From assembly GCA_965247255.1 (NCBI GenBank), contig CBDFGS010000011.1, forward strand, positions 62,001 through 126,000: DNA of 64,000 nucleotides, written 5' to 3'. Origin of the DNA: CBDFGS01 sp965247255 (GTDB lineage: Bacteria > Chloroflexota > Dehalococcoidia > Lucifugimonadales > CAUZJF01). Below are positions 15,906 through 24,238 of this stretch, one piece after another. The first letter of the stretch is position 1; the number at the start of each line of letters is the position of its first letter. Below the pieces are notes generated by a model. That model did no database searches. It was not told the DNA's origin and was given only the letters and a program-made list of their open reading frames with translations. Position numbers and translations under genes: made by a program.

Positions 15906-16187
15906 GAGTCCGCGGTGCCACCCTATTTCGCCCACCCGCTCAAAGTCGGGGAGGCATCTCTATCGGGCGCGGACTTGTGGAAGACGACTCGTCGACGCCC
16001 TGGGCTTCGATAACGGTGCCCCTCCGTCCACGCCTACGTCCCCCCGACGGGTCGGGGGGATCTCGGGTGGAGGCTCCCAGGTCCATTCGGCCTTCGCGTG
16101 GGCGCCGGTTTCCAGCTCACCCGGCTCTCTGGGCCTCGCTAAAGGCTTACTAGTCCTGTTCGCGGCCTTTGGGTATTAACTTCTATG
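15874..16187 (-). promoter_or_regulatory. T-box riboswitch, tRNA-Trp specific (UGG specifier)
   Basis: The leader, read on the minus strand, has an AGTA motif after the predicted start, a stem I with AGAGAGCC and GAGCTGGAAACCGGC elements, a specifier region GAATGGACC in which TGG (complement of 16083-16085) is the Trp codon, the canonical antiterminator bulge AGGGTGGCACCGCGG (about 15909-15925), and a terminator at 15881-15905. All T-box parts are present in order. It senses uncharged tRNA-Trp and should permit read-through into trpS and, because trpE follows 10 bp after trpS, into at least part of the trp operon. Confidence 0.93.
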
Positions 16188-16193
16188 TAAACC

Positions 16194-16222
16194 AGTATAG
16201 GAATACACCGATTGGCTGTCAA
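16194..16222 (-). promoter_or_regulatory. Sigma70 promoter of the T-box/trp operon
   Basis: On the minus strand TTGACA (complement of 16217-16222) and TATACT (complement of 16194-16199) are separated by exactly 17 bp, an almost perfect consensus. Transcription should begin near 16187, at the 5' end of the T-box. Confidence 0.85.
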
Positions 16223-16271
16223 CGTTCGCCGGGGTGCCGCTCGAGCCGACGTCGCTCCGTCCGGCGAAAGG

Positions 16272-16457
16272 CTACTTGTCCGACATGAGCGTGCCGCCCG
16301 CGGCCCAGTTGTCCTTGGGGACGTCGTTGAACACGACGTAGGTCCCCTCGGGTTTGGCGCCGCCGATGCTGGAGATAGCGTCGGTAATCGCTTTGGCCAC
16401 CTTATCCTTCTGGTCTTTGGACCGCCCCTCCAGCCATTCTACGGTGACTACTGGCAT
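16272..16457 (-). CDS. 4-oxalocrotonate tautomerase family protein
   Basis: This 61-residue protein has the tautomerase fold: PVVTVEWLEGRSKDQKDKVAKAI at the start, with Pro2 as the N-terminal catalytic base after Met removal, and the beta strand TYVVFNDVPKDNWAAGG characteristic of 4-OT/DmpI small subunits. Members act as hexamers and interconvert enol and keto acids; the substrate here is unknown. An AAGGAGG site precedes the ATG. The trp promoter begins about 50 bp after its stop, so read-through could reach the trp leader. Confidence 0.88.
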   Translation of the reverse strand: MPVVTVEWLEGRSKDQKDKVAKAITDAISSIGGAKPEGTYVVFNDVPKDNWAAGGTLMSDK

Positions 16458-16594
16458 CGAACCCCTCCTTGAGCTCAGGATGGACGCGATTGTAGCAGCC
16501 TCACAGTTTGGCTTTCAACGGGAGACTTCCTTCCGGATGGGCGTGGATCAAAAGTGGTAGGTGCTGCCGGCAGACGTTGCCACGAGCGCACTGC

Positions 16595-16622
16595 GTAGGG
16601 GCAGGTTTCAACCTGCCCCTAC
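16595..16622. repeat. Perfect palindrome of the GTAGGGGC family
   Basis: GTAGGGGCAGGTT (16595-16607) is followed after two bases by its exact complement (16610-16622). Related palindromes with GTAGGGGC ends occur at 45070-45177, 50434-50463 and 58521-58550. Confidence 0.6.
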
Positions 16623-16719
16623 AGGGCAACCGTTGTCCCGCCGACTACTTCTAATCGCTCCCCTTCCCGATACACCGCGGCCTGTTATTCCCGCCGCGCG
16701 CCGCGGTAGTATGTAGCCC

Positions 16720-17469
16720 ATGTCACCCGTCGCTCGCCTTAGGTCCGCTACGGTCTTGGTCGGCATAGGGCTATTCGTCGCCGCCCTCGGCCTCTACGCG
16801 TCCACGCTGGCGCCTACGCTCACGTGGGGCTGGGACGATTTGGGGGTGGATGGCGGAGAGCTGCTGGCGGCGGCCAACACCTTTGGCGTGCCTCATCCAC
16901 CCGGCTATCCCACGTACACATTGTTGCTGAAGCTATTCGCTACGATCGTGCCGGTAGGCGACTTCGCCTTTCGAGGCAACCTCATGTCGGCGGTGTTCGC
17001 GGCGGCGTCTGTAGTAGCCGTGTACGCGGTCGCGCTCCGGTTCTGCCTATTCTTGACGAAGCCGGAGACCGCGGTGCCGGACGATATGAGACCGGAGGCT
17101 CCCAGATGGCTGGCAGTGGTGGCAGCCTCGCTCGGTGCGTCGGTGTTCGCGACCTCGCCTCTCTTCTGGTCCCAGGCGGTGATCACGGAGGTGTACACGC
17201 TGAACGCCCTGCTGGTTGGGGCACTGTTGCTGATCGCAACGCACGTAGCCCTGCCGCTTTCCCATGAAGAGACTTCCAAATTCACCGGACGCTCGGTAAA
17301 GGCGGGCCTGGCGCTCTTCGGGCTCCTGCTGGGGCTCGGCCTCGGCAACCACCTGACGTTGCTGGCCGTAGCCGTGCCGCTGCTCTACTGGATGGGTTCC
17401 CGAATCGGCTGGAGGACGCTCGTGTCGCAGTCGCTGATCGGCCCGTTTCTGGCGGGCCTCTCGGTTTAC
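16720..17469 (+). pseudogene. 5' part of a DUF2723 membrane protein gene split by an IS
   Basis: About 249 residues of a polytopic membrane protein of the DUF2723/GT39-related family. The first periplasmic loop has GVDGGELLAAANTFGVPHPPGYPTYTL, where the acidic and HPPGYP residues are typical of the family's putative glycosyltransfer site. Several hydrophobic segments follow. The reading frame is intact up to a Val-Tyr codon pair, then enters the left end of the IS1380 element at 17470. Removing the element and one TTAC joins it in frame to the piece at 19175, restoring SVY-AYLPIRAAQ. It was probably intact until recently. Confidence 0.88.
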
Positions 17470-19174
17470 CCCGAATCCACCGAAGGACGTCCTTGGGGAC
17501 AGCCCTTGAAGAAGCCAGCGGGTGCTCCTCTGAATCTGGGATAATGGTTTTGGAACAGAAACCCGCCCGGAAACAAGGAGCACCCAATAGATGCTGCCAC
17601 AGAACAAACCCGACCGTATCCGCATCCTCTTTGACGACCATCGCCTGGTGGCCAATGCCGGCCTGCTCCTGCCGGCCACCCTAGCCCGGCACCTGGGCCT
17701 GCGGGAACTCGTCGACCATCACCTTGACCTCGGCGGAGCGCCGGGACGGGCGAACACTGGGGACAAGATGCTGACGCTGGTCGCTTCCGCGCTGGCAGGC
17801 GGCGACTGCATCGACGACGCCGATGCGCTGCGCGCTGGTGGGACGGTTGGTGTTCTAGGCTGCGTGGTCAAGGCGCCATCCACCCTGGGGACCTTCCTGC
17901 GCAGCTTCCGGTGGGGGCATGTCCGTCAACTCGACCGCGTGAGCCGCCAGTTGTTGGCCCGGGCCTGGGCCGCTGGGGCCGGACCCGGCGACTCGCCCCT
18001 GACCATCGACCTGGACTCGACCATCTGCGAGACCTATGGACTGGCCAAGGAGGGAGCGCGCCACCACGGCTATACCGGCGCCCGCGGCTATCACCCGCTG
18101 CTGGCCATTGCCGCCGGCACCGGCGAGGTGCTGATGTCCCGGCTGCGCGAGGGCCGGGCCAACACCGCCCGTGGCGCCGCCCACTTCCTGCGTGAGACGG
18201 TGGGGCGGGTGCGCTACGGCGGGGCCAGGGGACAACTCACGGTGCGGGCCGACAGCGGCTTCTACGCCCACACTGTCGTTGCCGCCTGCCGGGAAATGGA
18301 TGTCCGCTTCTCTATCACCATCCGCCAGCGCGCCAGGCTGCGGGATCTGATCGAGGCGATACCAGAGGAGGACTGGACTCCCATTCCCTACTGGATGGAC
18401 GGCGCCGCCGATGTCGCCGAGACGACTTACACCCCGTTCCAGACCAAGCCGGACGCCGCGCCGGTGCGGCTCATTGTCCGGCGGGTGAAGCCGACGCCTG
18501 GTTCCCAGCTCGCCCTCTTCGCCAGATACAGCTATCACGCCTTCATCACCGACCGCGATGGGGAGACGCTGGAACTGGAGGCCGATCATCGCCGCCACGC
18601 CGAGGTCGAGAACGCCATACGCGACCTCAAGTACGGCGTCGGGCTGAACCACATGCCGTCGGCGCGCTTCGCCGCCAACGGCGCCTGGCTGGCGGTCCAG
18701 GTGATGGCGCATAACCTGGCCCGCTGGACGGCGCGGATTGGTCTGGGCGAGCGGACCGTGATCACCAAGACCCTCAGGCGGCGGGTCTTCGCTCTGGTGG
18801 GACGGATCACCCGCTCGGCGCGCCGCCTCACTTTGCATCTCCCCCGGCGCTGGCCTTGGGAAACCCAGTTCACTCGCGCCTTGGCCCGGCTGCAAGCCAT
18901 TCCGTTCCCGGCCTGACGGCCAGCCTGCAACTGACCCAACGTCCCCGCAATCTCGCGCCACCCCGGTCGCGAGAGTCCCCTGCTGCGTATCCTCTCGCCT
19001 TCCCGCGCATCGCAACTCCCGCATAGGGCCTTAGGGGCCCTGTGCGGCCACTGAAGACCGCCCGCCGGCCTCCCATCTACCCCAAGACCCCAGGCCATCT
19101 CCCCTGTAGCTCCCTCACCCACCCCCTTCCGCTGCCCTCACGCCGTCCATCGGTGTCCTTCGGTGGATTCGGGC
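17470..19174 (+). mobile_element. IS1380-family insertion sequence, copy 1
   Basis: A 1705-bp element with 19-bp terminal inverted repeats beginning CCCGAATCCACCGAAGGAC (17470-17488 and complement at 19155-19173) and a TTAC target duplication (17466-17469 and 19175-19178). It holds one transposase gene. It is nearly identical to copy 2 at 31371-33075, with the same length, and interrupts a DUF2723 gene. Confidence 0.95.
17591..18916 (+). CDS. IS1380-family DDE transposase (copy 1)
   Basis: The 441-residue transposase has the DDE acidic triad in context: an Asp in TIDLDSTICETYG, an Asp in TVRADSGFYAH and a Glu in EVENAIRDLKYG, with the conserved HHGYTGARGYHPLL between the first two. It catalyses cut-and-paste movement of its element. 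An AAGGAG site lies about 10 bases before the ATG. Compared with copy 2 it differs at only a few residues, including Arg in RQRARLRDL (Ser in copy 2) and Thr in TQFTRAL (Ser in copy 2). A long antisense frame across it is a codon-bias shadow. Confidence 0.95.
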   Translation: MLPQNKPDRIRILFDDHRLVANAGLLLPATLARHLGLRELVDHHLDLGGAPGRANTGDKMLTLVASALAGGDCIDDADALRAGGTVGVLGCVVKAPSTLGTFLRSFRWGHVRQLDRVSRQLLARAWAAGAGPGDSPLTIDLDSTICETYGLAKEGARHHGYTGARGYHPLLAIAAGTGEVLMSRLREGRANTARGAAHFLRETVGRVRYGGARGQLTVRADSGFYAHTVVAACREMDVRFSITIRQRARLRDLIEAIPEEDWTPIPYWMDGAADVAETTYTPFQTKPDAAPVRLIVRRVKPTPGSQLALFARYSYHAFITDRDGETLELEADHRRHAEVENAIRDLKYGVGLNHMPSARFAANGAWLAVQVMAHNLARWTARIGLGERTVITKTLRRRVFALVGRITRSARRLTLHLPRRWPWETQFTRALARLQAIPFPA

Positions 19175-20096
19175 TTACGCTTACCTGCCGATTCGTGCCG
19201 CTCAGCACCCACCGATCAACTGGGGCAACGCTGACACGATACAAGGCGTCCTGTGGATGCTAACTGCGCGCCCGTACCAGGAGTACGTGTTCGGGGTTGC
19301 AACGGGAACGCTACCCGACCGCGCCCTGGACTGGACTCAGCTGGTATTCGTGCAGTTCAACCCGCTAGGACTGTTCATAGGGCTGATGGCGGTGGGGCCG
19401 CTGCGCACGTTGGCGCCGCGATTCTTCTACCCATCGCTGGCATCGATGCTCGTTCTCAGCATCTACTCGATCACCTACGCGACGTTCGACTTTCAAGTGC
19501 TGATGGTCCCGGCGTTCTTCGTGTTCGCGGTGTGGCTGGGTGTGGGGTTCTTTTGGCTCGTATCAACATCGGTGCGAGACTTCGCGAGCCAAGGGGAGGA
19601 TGACTCGAGGTGGCTGGACCGCATCACGGCGGCTCACCAGGCCGCCGCCCTGAGCGTGCTGGCGTTCGCGTTGCTTCCCGTACTCTCACTGGTCTTCAAC
19701 TACGGCTCGCAGGACCGCAGCGGCGACCGGGGGGCAAGCGAAAACGCCGCTGAGATCATGGCCGCCGTGCCCGACGGCTCGGTGGTGCTGAGCCACAGCG
19801 AGCAGAATGTCTTCTCGCTGTGGTATATGCGCTACGTCGAGACGCCCGAGCGCGACGTCGCTGTGATCGCAACGCCTCTGCTCCAGTTCGACTGGTACCT
19901 GGACGACATCCGCCGGATGTTTCCCGACCGCATTCCCACTATAGCCGCCACGCCGGACCTGAGCGACGCGATGCGCAGCATCGCGCAGCACAACGTCGGA
20001 AAGGCTGGCGTCTACTCCACCTTCAAGCCTGCAGCCCTGACGGAGCGCTTCGAGCTGGAGCAGCAGGGCAGGGTGTACGAGGTCAAGGCGCGGTAG
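19175..20096 (+). pseudogene. 3' part of the DUF2723 membrane protein gene
   Basis: Reading from YLPIRAAQ, with PPINWGNADTIQGVLWMLTARPYQEYVFG typical of DUF2723 proteins, this continues through further membrane segments to a C-terminal extracytoplasmic domain (VVLSHSEQNVFSLWYMRYVETPERDVAVI). About 300 residues remain in frame with no internal stop. Separated from its 5' part by the IS, it has no start of its own and is not expected to be made as a functional protein unless the IS excises. Its end overlaps the end of the convergent propeller lipoprotein gene by 14 bp. Confidence 0.88.
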
Positions 20097-21303
20097 GCAC
20101 GACAACCCTGGCCGGAGAGCCACCTAGGTCAGATAGCACCGCCAGCTCCTCATACGTCCGGGCGTCATAGACCATCAGGCTCCGGGCGGAGGGGCTGACC
20201 GCGTAGAGCCGGTCGCCCTCTGCACTGAGCGTAAAGTGGGTTACGTCGTGGGCAAGGTCGATGTTGGCCATCTGCCGTCCGGTCTCCGCGTCAAAAACCC
20301 AGATCTCGTCGGCAAGGCCGTTATAGGAAGGGCCAGATTCATCGAATCCCAGGTAGAGCCGTTTGCCATCCGGCGATACCCGGAAGCTGCTGTGGGACGT
20401 CTTTCTGCCAGCGGGCAGGTCGAGCTTACTTCGGCCCACGCTCTCATAGTCCCCCAAATCGACCACGTTGACCGTCCCGTCGCGGTTGACGAGGAAAAGC
20501 GTCTGCCCCACGCGAGCGAAGCTAAGCGTGTATTCCGTCCCAGCCTCGGGTATCGACAGTATCTGCTCCAGCAGGACCCCCGTGCGGGGGTCAACCGCAT
20601 CCAGGGAAACGCTCACTCCCGTGCGCTCCGAACCCGTTGAGTTGACGCACACCCATCGATCCACCATCACCTCTACCCGCCACCCGCATCGAGGATAAGG
20701 ACCCTCGTGCAGCAGCCGTAGCGTCTCGGCGTCGAAGCTCGCCAGACGCGTCCGGCGGACGTCGGGGTCGCCGTACTTCATGACGAAGAGGCGGCTACCA
20801 TCCTCCGACAGGAACAGGAAGGGCTCTCCCAACGGATAGGCCTTGTACTTCAAGCGGCCCTGGACGGGAACGTCGTCGATCAGCAGCTCGCCAGTGGCGC
20901 GATCGTACACCGACAGTACATCTCTCGTTTCCCCGCGAGTGACCCTGGTGCGGTAGGTCTCCGCTACGTACATTCGACGGCCATCTGGAGACAATGCCAT
21001 CTCGGGGAGATGGCGCGTTTCCTTGCCCCCGACGGTCCGCTTTCCGGCGTCCGGGTCGACGGCGATGATGCGGGACAGGATGGCGCCGTTGCCGAAGTCG
21101 GGGTCGACGATGTAGATGGGCCGCTGGGCTGGGAGTCGCGGAGCAGGTGGCGCCGCCAGCGCAGGGCGCGGCGGCTCGCGGGGTTCGGGAGGTCCGGGAA
21201 GCGCGGGCGGTGACGCGCACCCCGCCAGGATGACAGATAGAGCGAGCGGTAGCATCGTGGCTGCGGCGGAACGAGTGAGCGCAGTTGGCATGTTCGACGG
21301 CAC
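20083..21303 (-). CDS. Beta-propeller lipoprotein (YVTN-type repeats)
   Basis: The 406-residue protein starts with a signal peptide ending in the lipobox LAGC (cysteine about residue 29), then a Pro-rich linker and a seven-blade-like series of repeats such as PDGRRMYVAETYRTRV, SEDGSRLFVMKYG and SPDGKRLYLGFDESG. Such YVTN propellers are exported and mediate binding rather than catalysis in most studied cases. It follows the 409-residue secreted protein by 10 bp, in a run that starts with an ECF sigma factor, so it may be part of a cell-envelope stress or surface programme. Confidence 0.82.
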   Translation of the reverse strand: MPSNMPTALTRSAAATMLPLALSVILAGCASPPALPGPPEPREPPRPALAAPPAPRLPAQRPIYIVDPDFGNGAILSRIIAVDPDAGKRTVGGKETRHLPEMALSPDGRRMYVAETYRTRVTRGETRDVLSVYDRATGELLIDDVPVQGRLKYKAYPLGEPFLFLSEDGSRLFVMKYGDPDVRRTRLASFDAETLRLLHEGPYPRCGWRVEVMVDRWVCVNSTGSERTGVSVSLDAVDPRTGVLLEQILSIPEAGTEYTLSFARVGQTLFLVNRDGTVNVVDLGDYESVGRSKLDLPAGRKTSHSSFRVSPDGKRLYLGFDESGPSYNGLADEIWVFDAETGRQMANIDLAHDVTHFTLSAEGDRLYAVSPSARSLMVYDARTYEELAVLSDLGGSPARVVVPTAP

Positions 21304-21313
21304 TTGCGACTCC

Positions 21314-22543
21314 TTAGACAGCCTCTGGTCGTGGCCGCACCCACAGCATCGCCGCGGCTCCCAGCAACACGCCCAATGCGCCCAGGGGAAGCGGCCAGGG
21401 CTTCGGGTCGGTGGTTACACTTGTTGAAGGGGATCCAGGTATCGGCCCGGTGACCGGATCACCGGCACCTGGTGTCGCCCCTAACGGTGGTGTTCCGGCA
21501 TGCGGCCGGGGTTTCAGGTCGCCTGTCACGCTTGTCGCAGAGGGATCGGGCACCGTCTCTGGCGAGGCGTCGCCCGCCCCCGAAGTCACACCGCTCGCGG
21601 GCTTGTTCGCGAGTGGAACAGCCGCAGGAGTGAGGGCCACGCGCTCCTCGACGACGCGTTTGAAAAAGGCGTCCCAGTCGGCCGAGGCGTATCGCCAAAG
21701 GTCCGGCGTTCCAACCCCGGTCGTGTCTCCTCTCCCATCCTTAACGTATCCGCTTTCGGACGGATGCGGATAGTACGTGAACGTGTGGACTATGGTGAGG
21801 TCCCCGTCGGTTTGCGCCTTGTAGAGGACCACCTCGTAAGTGTGGTTGGCTGGCGGCGTCCCTGCTTCGAGAGCTTCGTAGACTGCTCCGCGGCCCCAAT
21901 CGACGGCTCTGAGCGCACCAGACCGCGCTAGCAGCTTCGGGTCCGTGATTTCGATGGCGTCCGCCACGCGTGCACCCGTAATCGTGATCTTGTCGGGAAC
22001 AGCCACGATGGCACGCCTCATCGACGCGTCCCATCGAGCTGTGGCGTACTGCCACTTGCCTTGTGGGTCCCACCGATTGCTGCCCGAACCGATGGTCCCT
22101 ATATTTATCCTGTAGTGCGGCTCTCCTGGGCCTGGGATGTAGAGATATCCAGCACCTCCTGACGGGTCAGGGAGGTATTGCACAACGTACCTCAGGCAGT
22201 AATTGCCATCGCGGTTCAAACAATACGAGCGATCGTGTTGTTTGAGAAAGAAAGAGACCTTGTAGGCCTCACCGACTGACGGTGGTGGGTTGGCGAGTCC
22301 GCGAGACCAATGGATGAAGTCTCTGGTCCACGGGTCGAACCCGTTGTGCCCCGGGCCCGTGACCTCGACCGGTGCGGCCAACCCCGGACCCGCCACGGTG
22401 ATCTTGTCGACGGGACCTTTGGCGAGGGCGTGGGAGCTGGGGGCCAGCCCGGCCGCGACCGCCAGCGAGACCACGGCGACGAAACCAAGCCGTGCTTTCG
22501 AGACTAAAAGCAACTCAATTTGCCGACGTCGCTTTGCTACCAT
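21314..22543 (-). CDS. Exported protein with a duplicated domain and C-terminal anchor
   Basis: The 409-residue protein has an N-terminal signal peptide (hydrophobic core about residues 17-40) and a C-terminal hydrophobic helix followed by WVRPRPEAV, so it is probably anchored outside the membrane. In between are two copies of one domain: the first starts DKITVAGPG and the second DKITITGAR, and each ends with a W-(Q/R)YA-(T/S)A-x-WDA motif. A Pro/Thr/Gly-rich stalk of about 85 residues precedes the anchor. No family is recognised. It lies between the anti-sigma-like gene (107 bp upstream) and the propeller lipoprotein. Confidence 0.75.
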   Translation of the reverse strand: MVAKRRRQIELLLVSKARLGFVAVVSLAVAAGLAPSSHALAKGPVDKITVAGPGLAAPVEVTGPGHNGFDPWTRDFIHWSRGLANPPPSVGEAYKVSFFLKQHDRSYCLNRDGNYCLRYVVQYLPDPSGGAGYLYIPGPGEPHYRINIGTIGSGSNRWDPQGKWQYATARWDASMRRAIVAVPDKITITGARVADAIEITDPKLLARSGALRAVDWGRGAVYEALEAGTPPANHTYEVVLYKAQTDGDLTIVHTFTYYPHPSESGYVKDGRGDTTGVGTPDLWRYASADWDAFFKRVVEERVALTPAAVPLANKPASGVTSGAGDASPETVPDPSATSVTGDLKPRPHAGTPPLGATPGAGDPVTGPIPGSPSTSVTTDPKPWPLPLGALGVLLGAAAMLWVRPRPEAV

Positions 22544-22650
22544 GGCTCTTAGATTCCTCGCTCTGCTCGGAATGACAGCGCATACACTGCGCCGGGCATC
22601 ATCGCGCGCTCGCCCAGCACCTCAAGGGGCCGCCGCATCCGTTCACAGCA

Positions 22651-23490
22651 TCAAGACCCGTCCGGATACTGAAGCGACTCCGCGATCTTGACTGCCTCTT
22701 CCCTGGGCGACGACGTCTCCAGCCGCAACGTAGTCCCGCGCGCCTCCCAGATCAGGGTGTTGCCTTCCACCAGGCGTTCGAGCGCGGTCCGCGTCTCGCC
22801 CTTATCGTCGATGTACTGGATCCGGTGGACAAACCCTTCAAGCCACAGCGCTCTCGAGACCCCAACGTCGGGCTCCTGGATGGTGGTCGACGTGGGGACA
22901 CTCTTCTGGAAGACGCCCTCGGCGCGGATCTGGAAGAGGGCGAACAGGACCTTGCCTGCGTCACGAGGCTGAAGGGCTAGCGACGGCTTTGCCTCGTAGA
23001 CCAGGACGACCGTCCCGCCGGGCCTGAGGTCCTGGAAGTACACGGCGTCCGGCTCGCCAAGACCCTCGGGGTACGATGGGGTCCCGATGTCGAACCCGGC
23101 CATTCGCCGGGCCTCGGCCAGCGTCGTGCGCCCGGCGACCTCCCTCGACTCGGCGGTCGGCGGAGTCGGTGTCGGCAGCGGTCCCTCGACGCGGACCACC
23201 TCGACGCGGCCCAGCCGGAAAAAGCTGGCGATTTCGGCGCGGACCGATGGGGATAACGCGGTTGCCAGCCCGGTGGCCAGGAGCACAGCGAACACGGCCG
23301 CCGCTAATCCCCGCAGCCACCTGGTCTCGACGAACAGCGTCGGTAGCCCTGGCACTTCTGGCCAACGGCCCGGTGCAGGCTGGGCTTGGAGCCTGGCGGC
23401 CACCCCCGCACCCAGCGTTGGAGTAGCCGGATACCGGAACGATCGCGCCGTGGAGTCCAGCCACTCGTCGAATTGTCGTTGCTGGTCCAC
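22651..23490 (-). CDS. Anti-sigma factor-like membrane protein (DUF4367-like outer domain)
   Basis: The 279-residue protein has a short cytosolic N-terminal segment of about 60 residues, one transmembrane helix (roughly residues 59-78) and an extracytoplasmic domain. The latter carries AGRTTLAEARRMAGFDIGTPSYPEGLGEPDAVYF, typical of DUF4367/anti-sigma outer domains that sense envelope state. It begins 6 bp after the ECF sigma gene, the classic arrangement of a sigma factor and its inhibitor. A zinc-binding HxxxCxxC motif is absent, so it is not a ZAS-type anti-sigma; assignment rests on topology and neighbourhood. Confidence 0.75.
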   Translation of the reverse strand: MDQQRQFDEWLDSTARSFRYPATPTLGAGVAARLQAQPAPGRWPEVPGLPTLFVETRWLRGLAAAVFAVLLATGLATALSPSVRAEIASFFRLGRVEVVRVEGPLPTPTPPTAESREVAGRTTLAEARRMAGFDIGTPSYPEGLGEPDAVYFQDLRPGGTVVLVYEAKPSLALQPRDAGKVLFALFQIRAEGVFQKSVPTSTTIQEPDVGVSRALWLEGFVHRIQYIDDKGETRTALERLVEGNTLIWEARGTTLRLETSSPREEAVKIAESLQYPDGS

Positions 23491-23496
23491 CTCTGA

Positions 23497-24099
23497 TTAC
23501 TCCTCGGCGCTCGGGACTATTTTCGCGGACGGCCCGAGGTCAGGGTAGTGTCGCTCAATCACGTCTCTGAGCCGGCGGGACGCGCGGGAGAGGCGCGAAC
23601 GCACCGTTCCCCTTCGTGTTCCCAGTGCCTCCGCGATCTCGATGTCCGAAAGCCCGAGAAAATATCTCATCTGTATCACCGACTGGTCTTCACTCTTGAG
23701 CCGACCTATCGCGTCCAGGAGAATGCGCCGTCGCTCGGCGTCCAGCGCCGCGGATTCGGGGGATGGGGCCGGATCCCCTTCACGCTGGGTCTCAGCGTAG
23801 CGCTGTGCCAACTCTCCGCGGCGCTGGACGGCCTTGCGCGCGTTTCGCGCCTCGTTGAGCACGATGGTCACCAGCCAGGGGCGGAACGGCCTGTCCGGCT
23901 TGAACCTTCCCAGCGCGCGGTAGGCCTTGACGAACGCCTCCTGTGCGGCGTCCTTCGCGTCCGAGGCGTCGCTCAGCACCAGGTATGCGGCGCGAAAGGC
24001 GGTCTCCTCATGCATTGAAACGAGCTCCTCGTACGCGGACACCTGGCCACTTTTGGCCCGGGCGATCAGCTCTGCCTCATACAGTGGACGGCCCTCCAC
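23497..24099 (-). CDS. ECF-family RNA polymerase sigma factor
   Basis: The 200-residue protein has sigma region 2 (AYEELVSMHEETAFRAAYLVLSDASDAKDAAQEAFVKAYRALGRFKPDRPFRPWLVTIVLNEARNARK) and region 4 (DAIGRLKSEDQSVIQMRYFLGLSDIEIAEALGTRRGTVRSRLSRASRRLR), the layout of ECF sigma factors. It directs RNA polymerase to a small regulon, probably including its own operon. I chose the GTG at 24099 as start; a longer in-frame extension to 24219 lacks homology. It is followed after 6 bp by its likely anti-sigma partner and preceded by the MoxR-like ATPase gene (139 bp). Confidence 0.92.
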   Translation of the reverse strand: MEGRPLYEAELIARAKSGQVSAYEELVSMHEETAFRAAYLVLSDASDAKDAAQEAFVKAYRALGRFKPDRPFRPWLVTIVLNEARNARKAVQRRGELAQRYAETQREGDPAPSPESAALDAERRRILLDAIGRLKSEDQSVIQMRYFLGLSDIEIAEALGTRRGTVRSRLSRASRRLRDVIERHYPDLGPSAKIVPSAEE

Positions 24100-24238
24100 G
24101 CGATGGTCCCGTTGGGGTGTCTCTACTATAGCTACAATCGTGAGGGCGGGAGTGTTGCGTAACGAGCCCGCACGGAACGATACCCACGTCTGGTGTGGAG
24201 TGGTGCCCTTGGGCGACACCTGGGCCTTGAGGCGAGGT

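Noticed and set aside
17855..19024. Long antisense frame (389 codons) across the transposase of copy 1, with equivalents in copies 2 and 3
   Set aside because: It mirrors a GC-rich coding gene with intact DDE motifs on the other strand and has no recognisable domain; codon-bias shadow.
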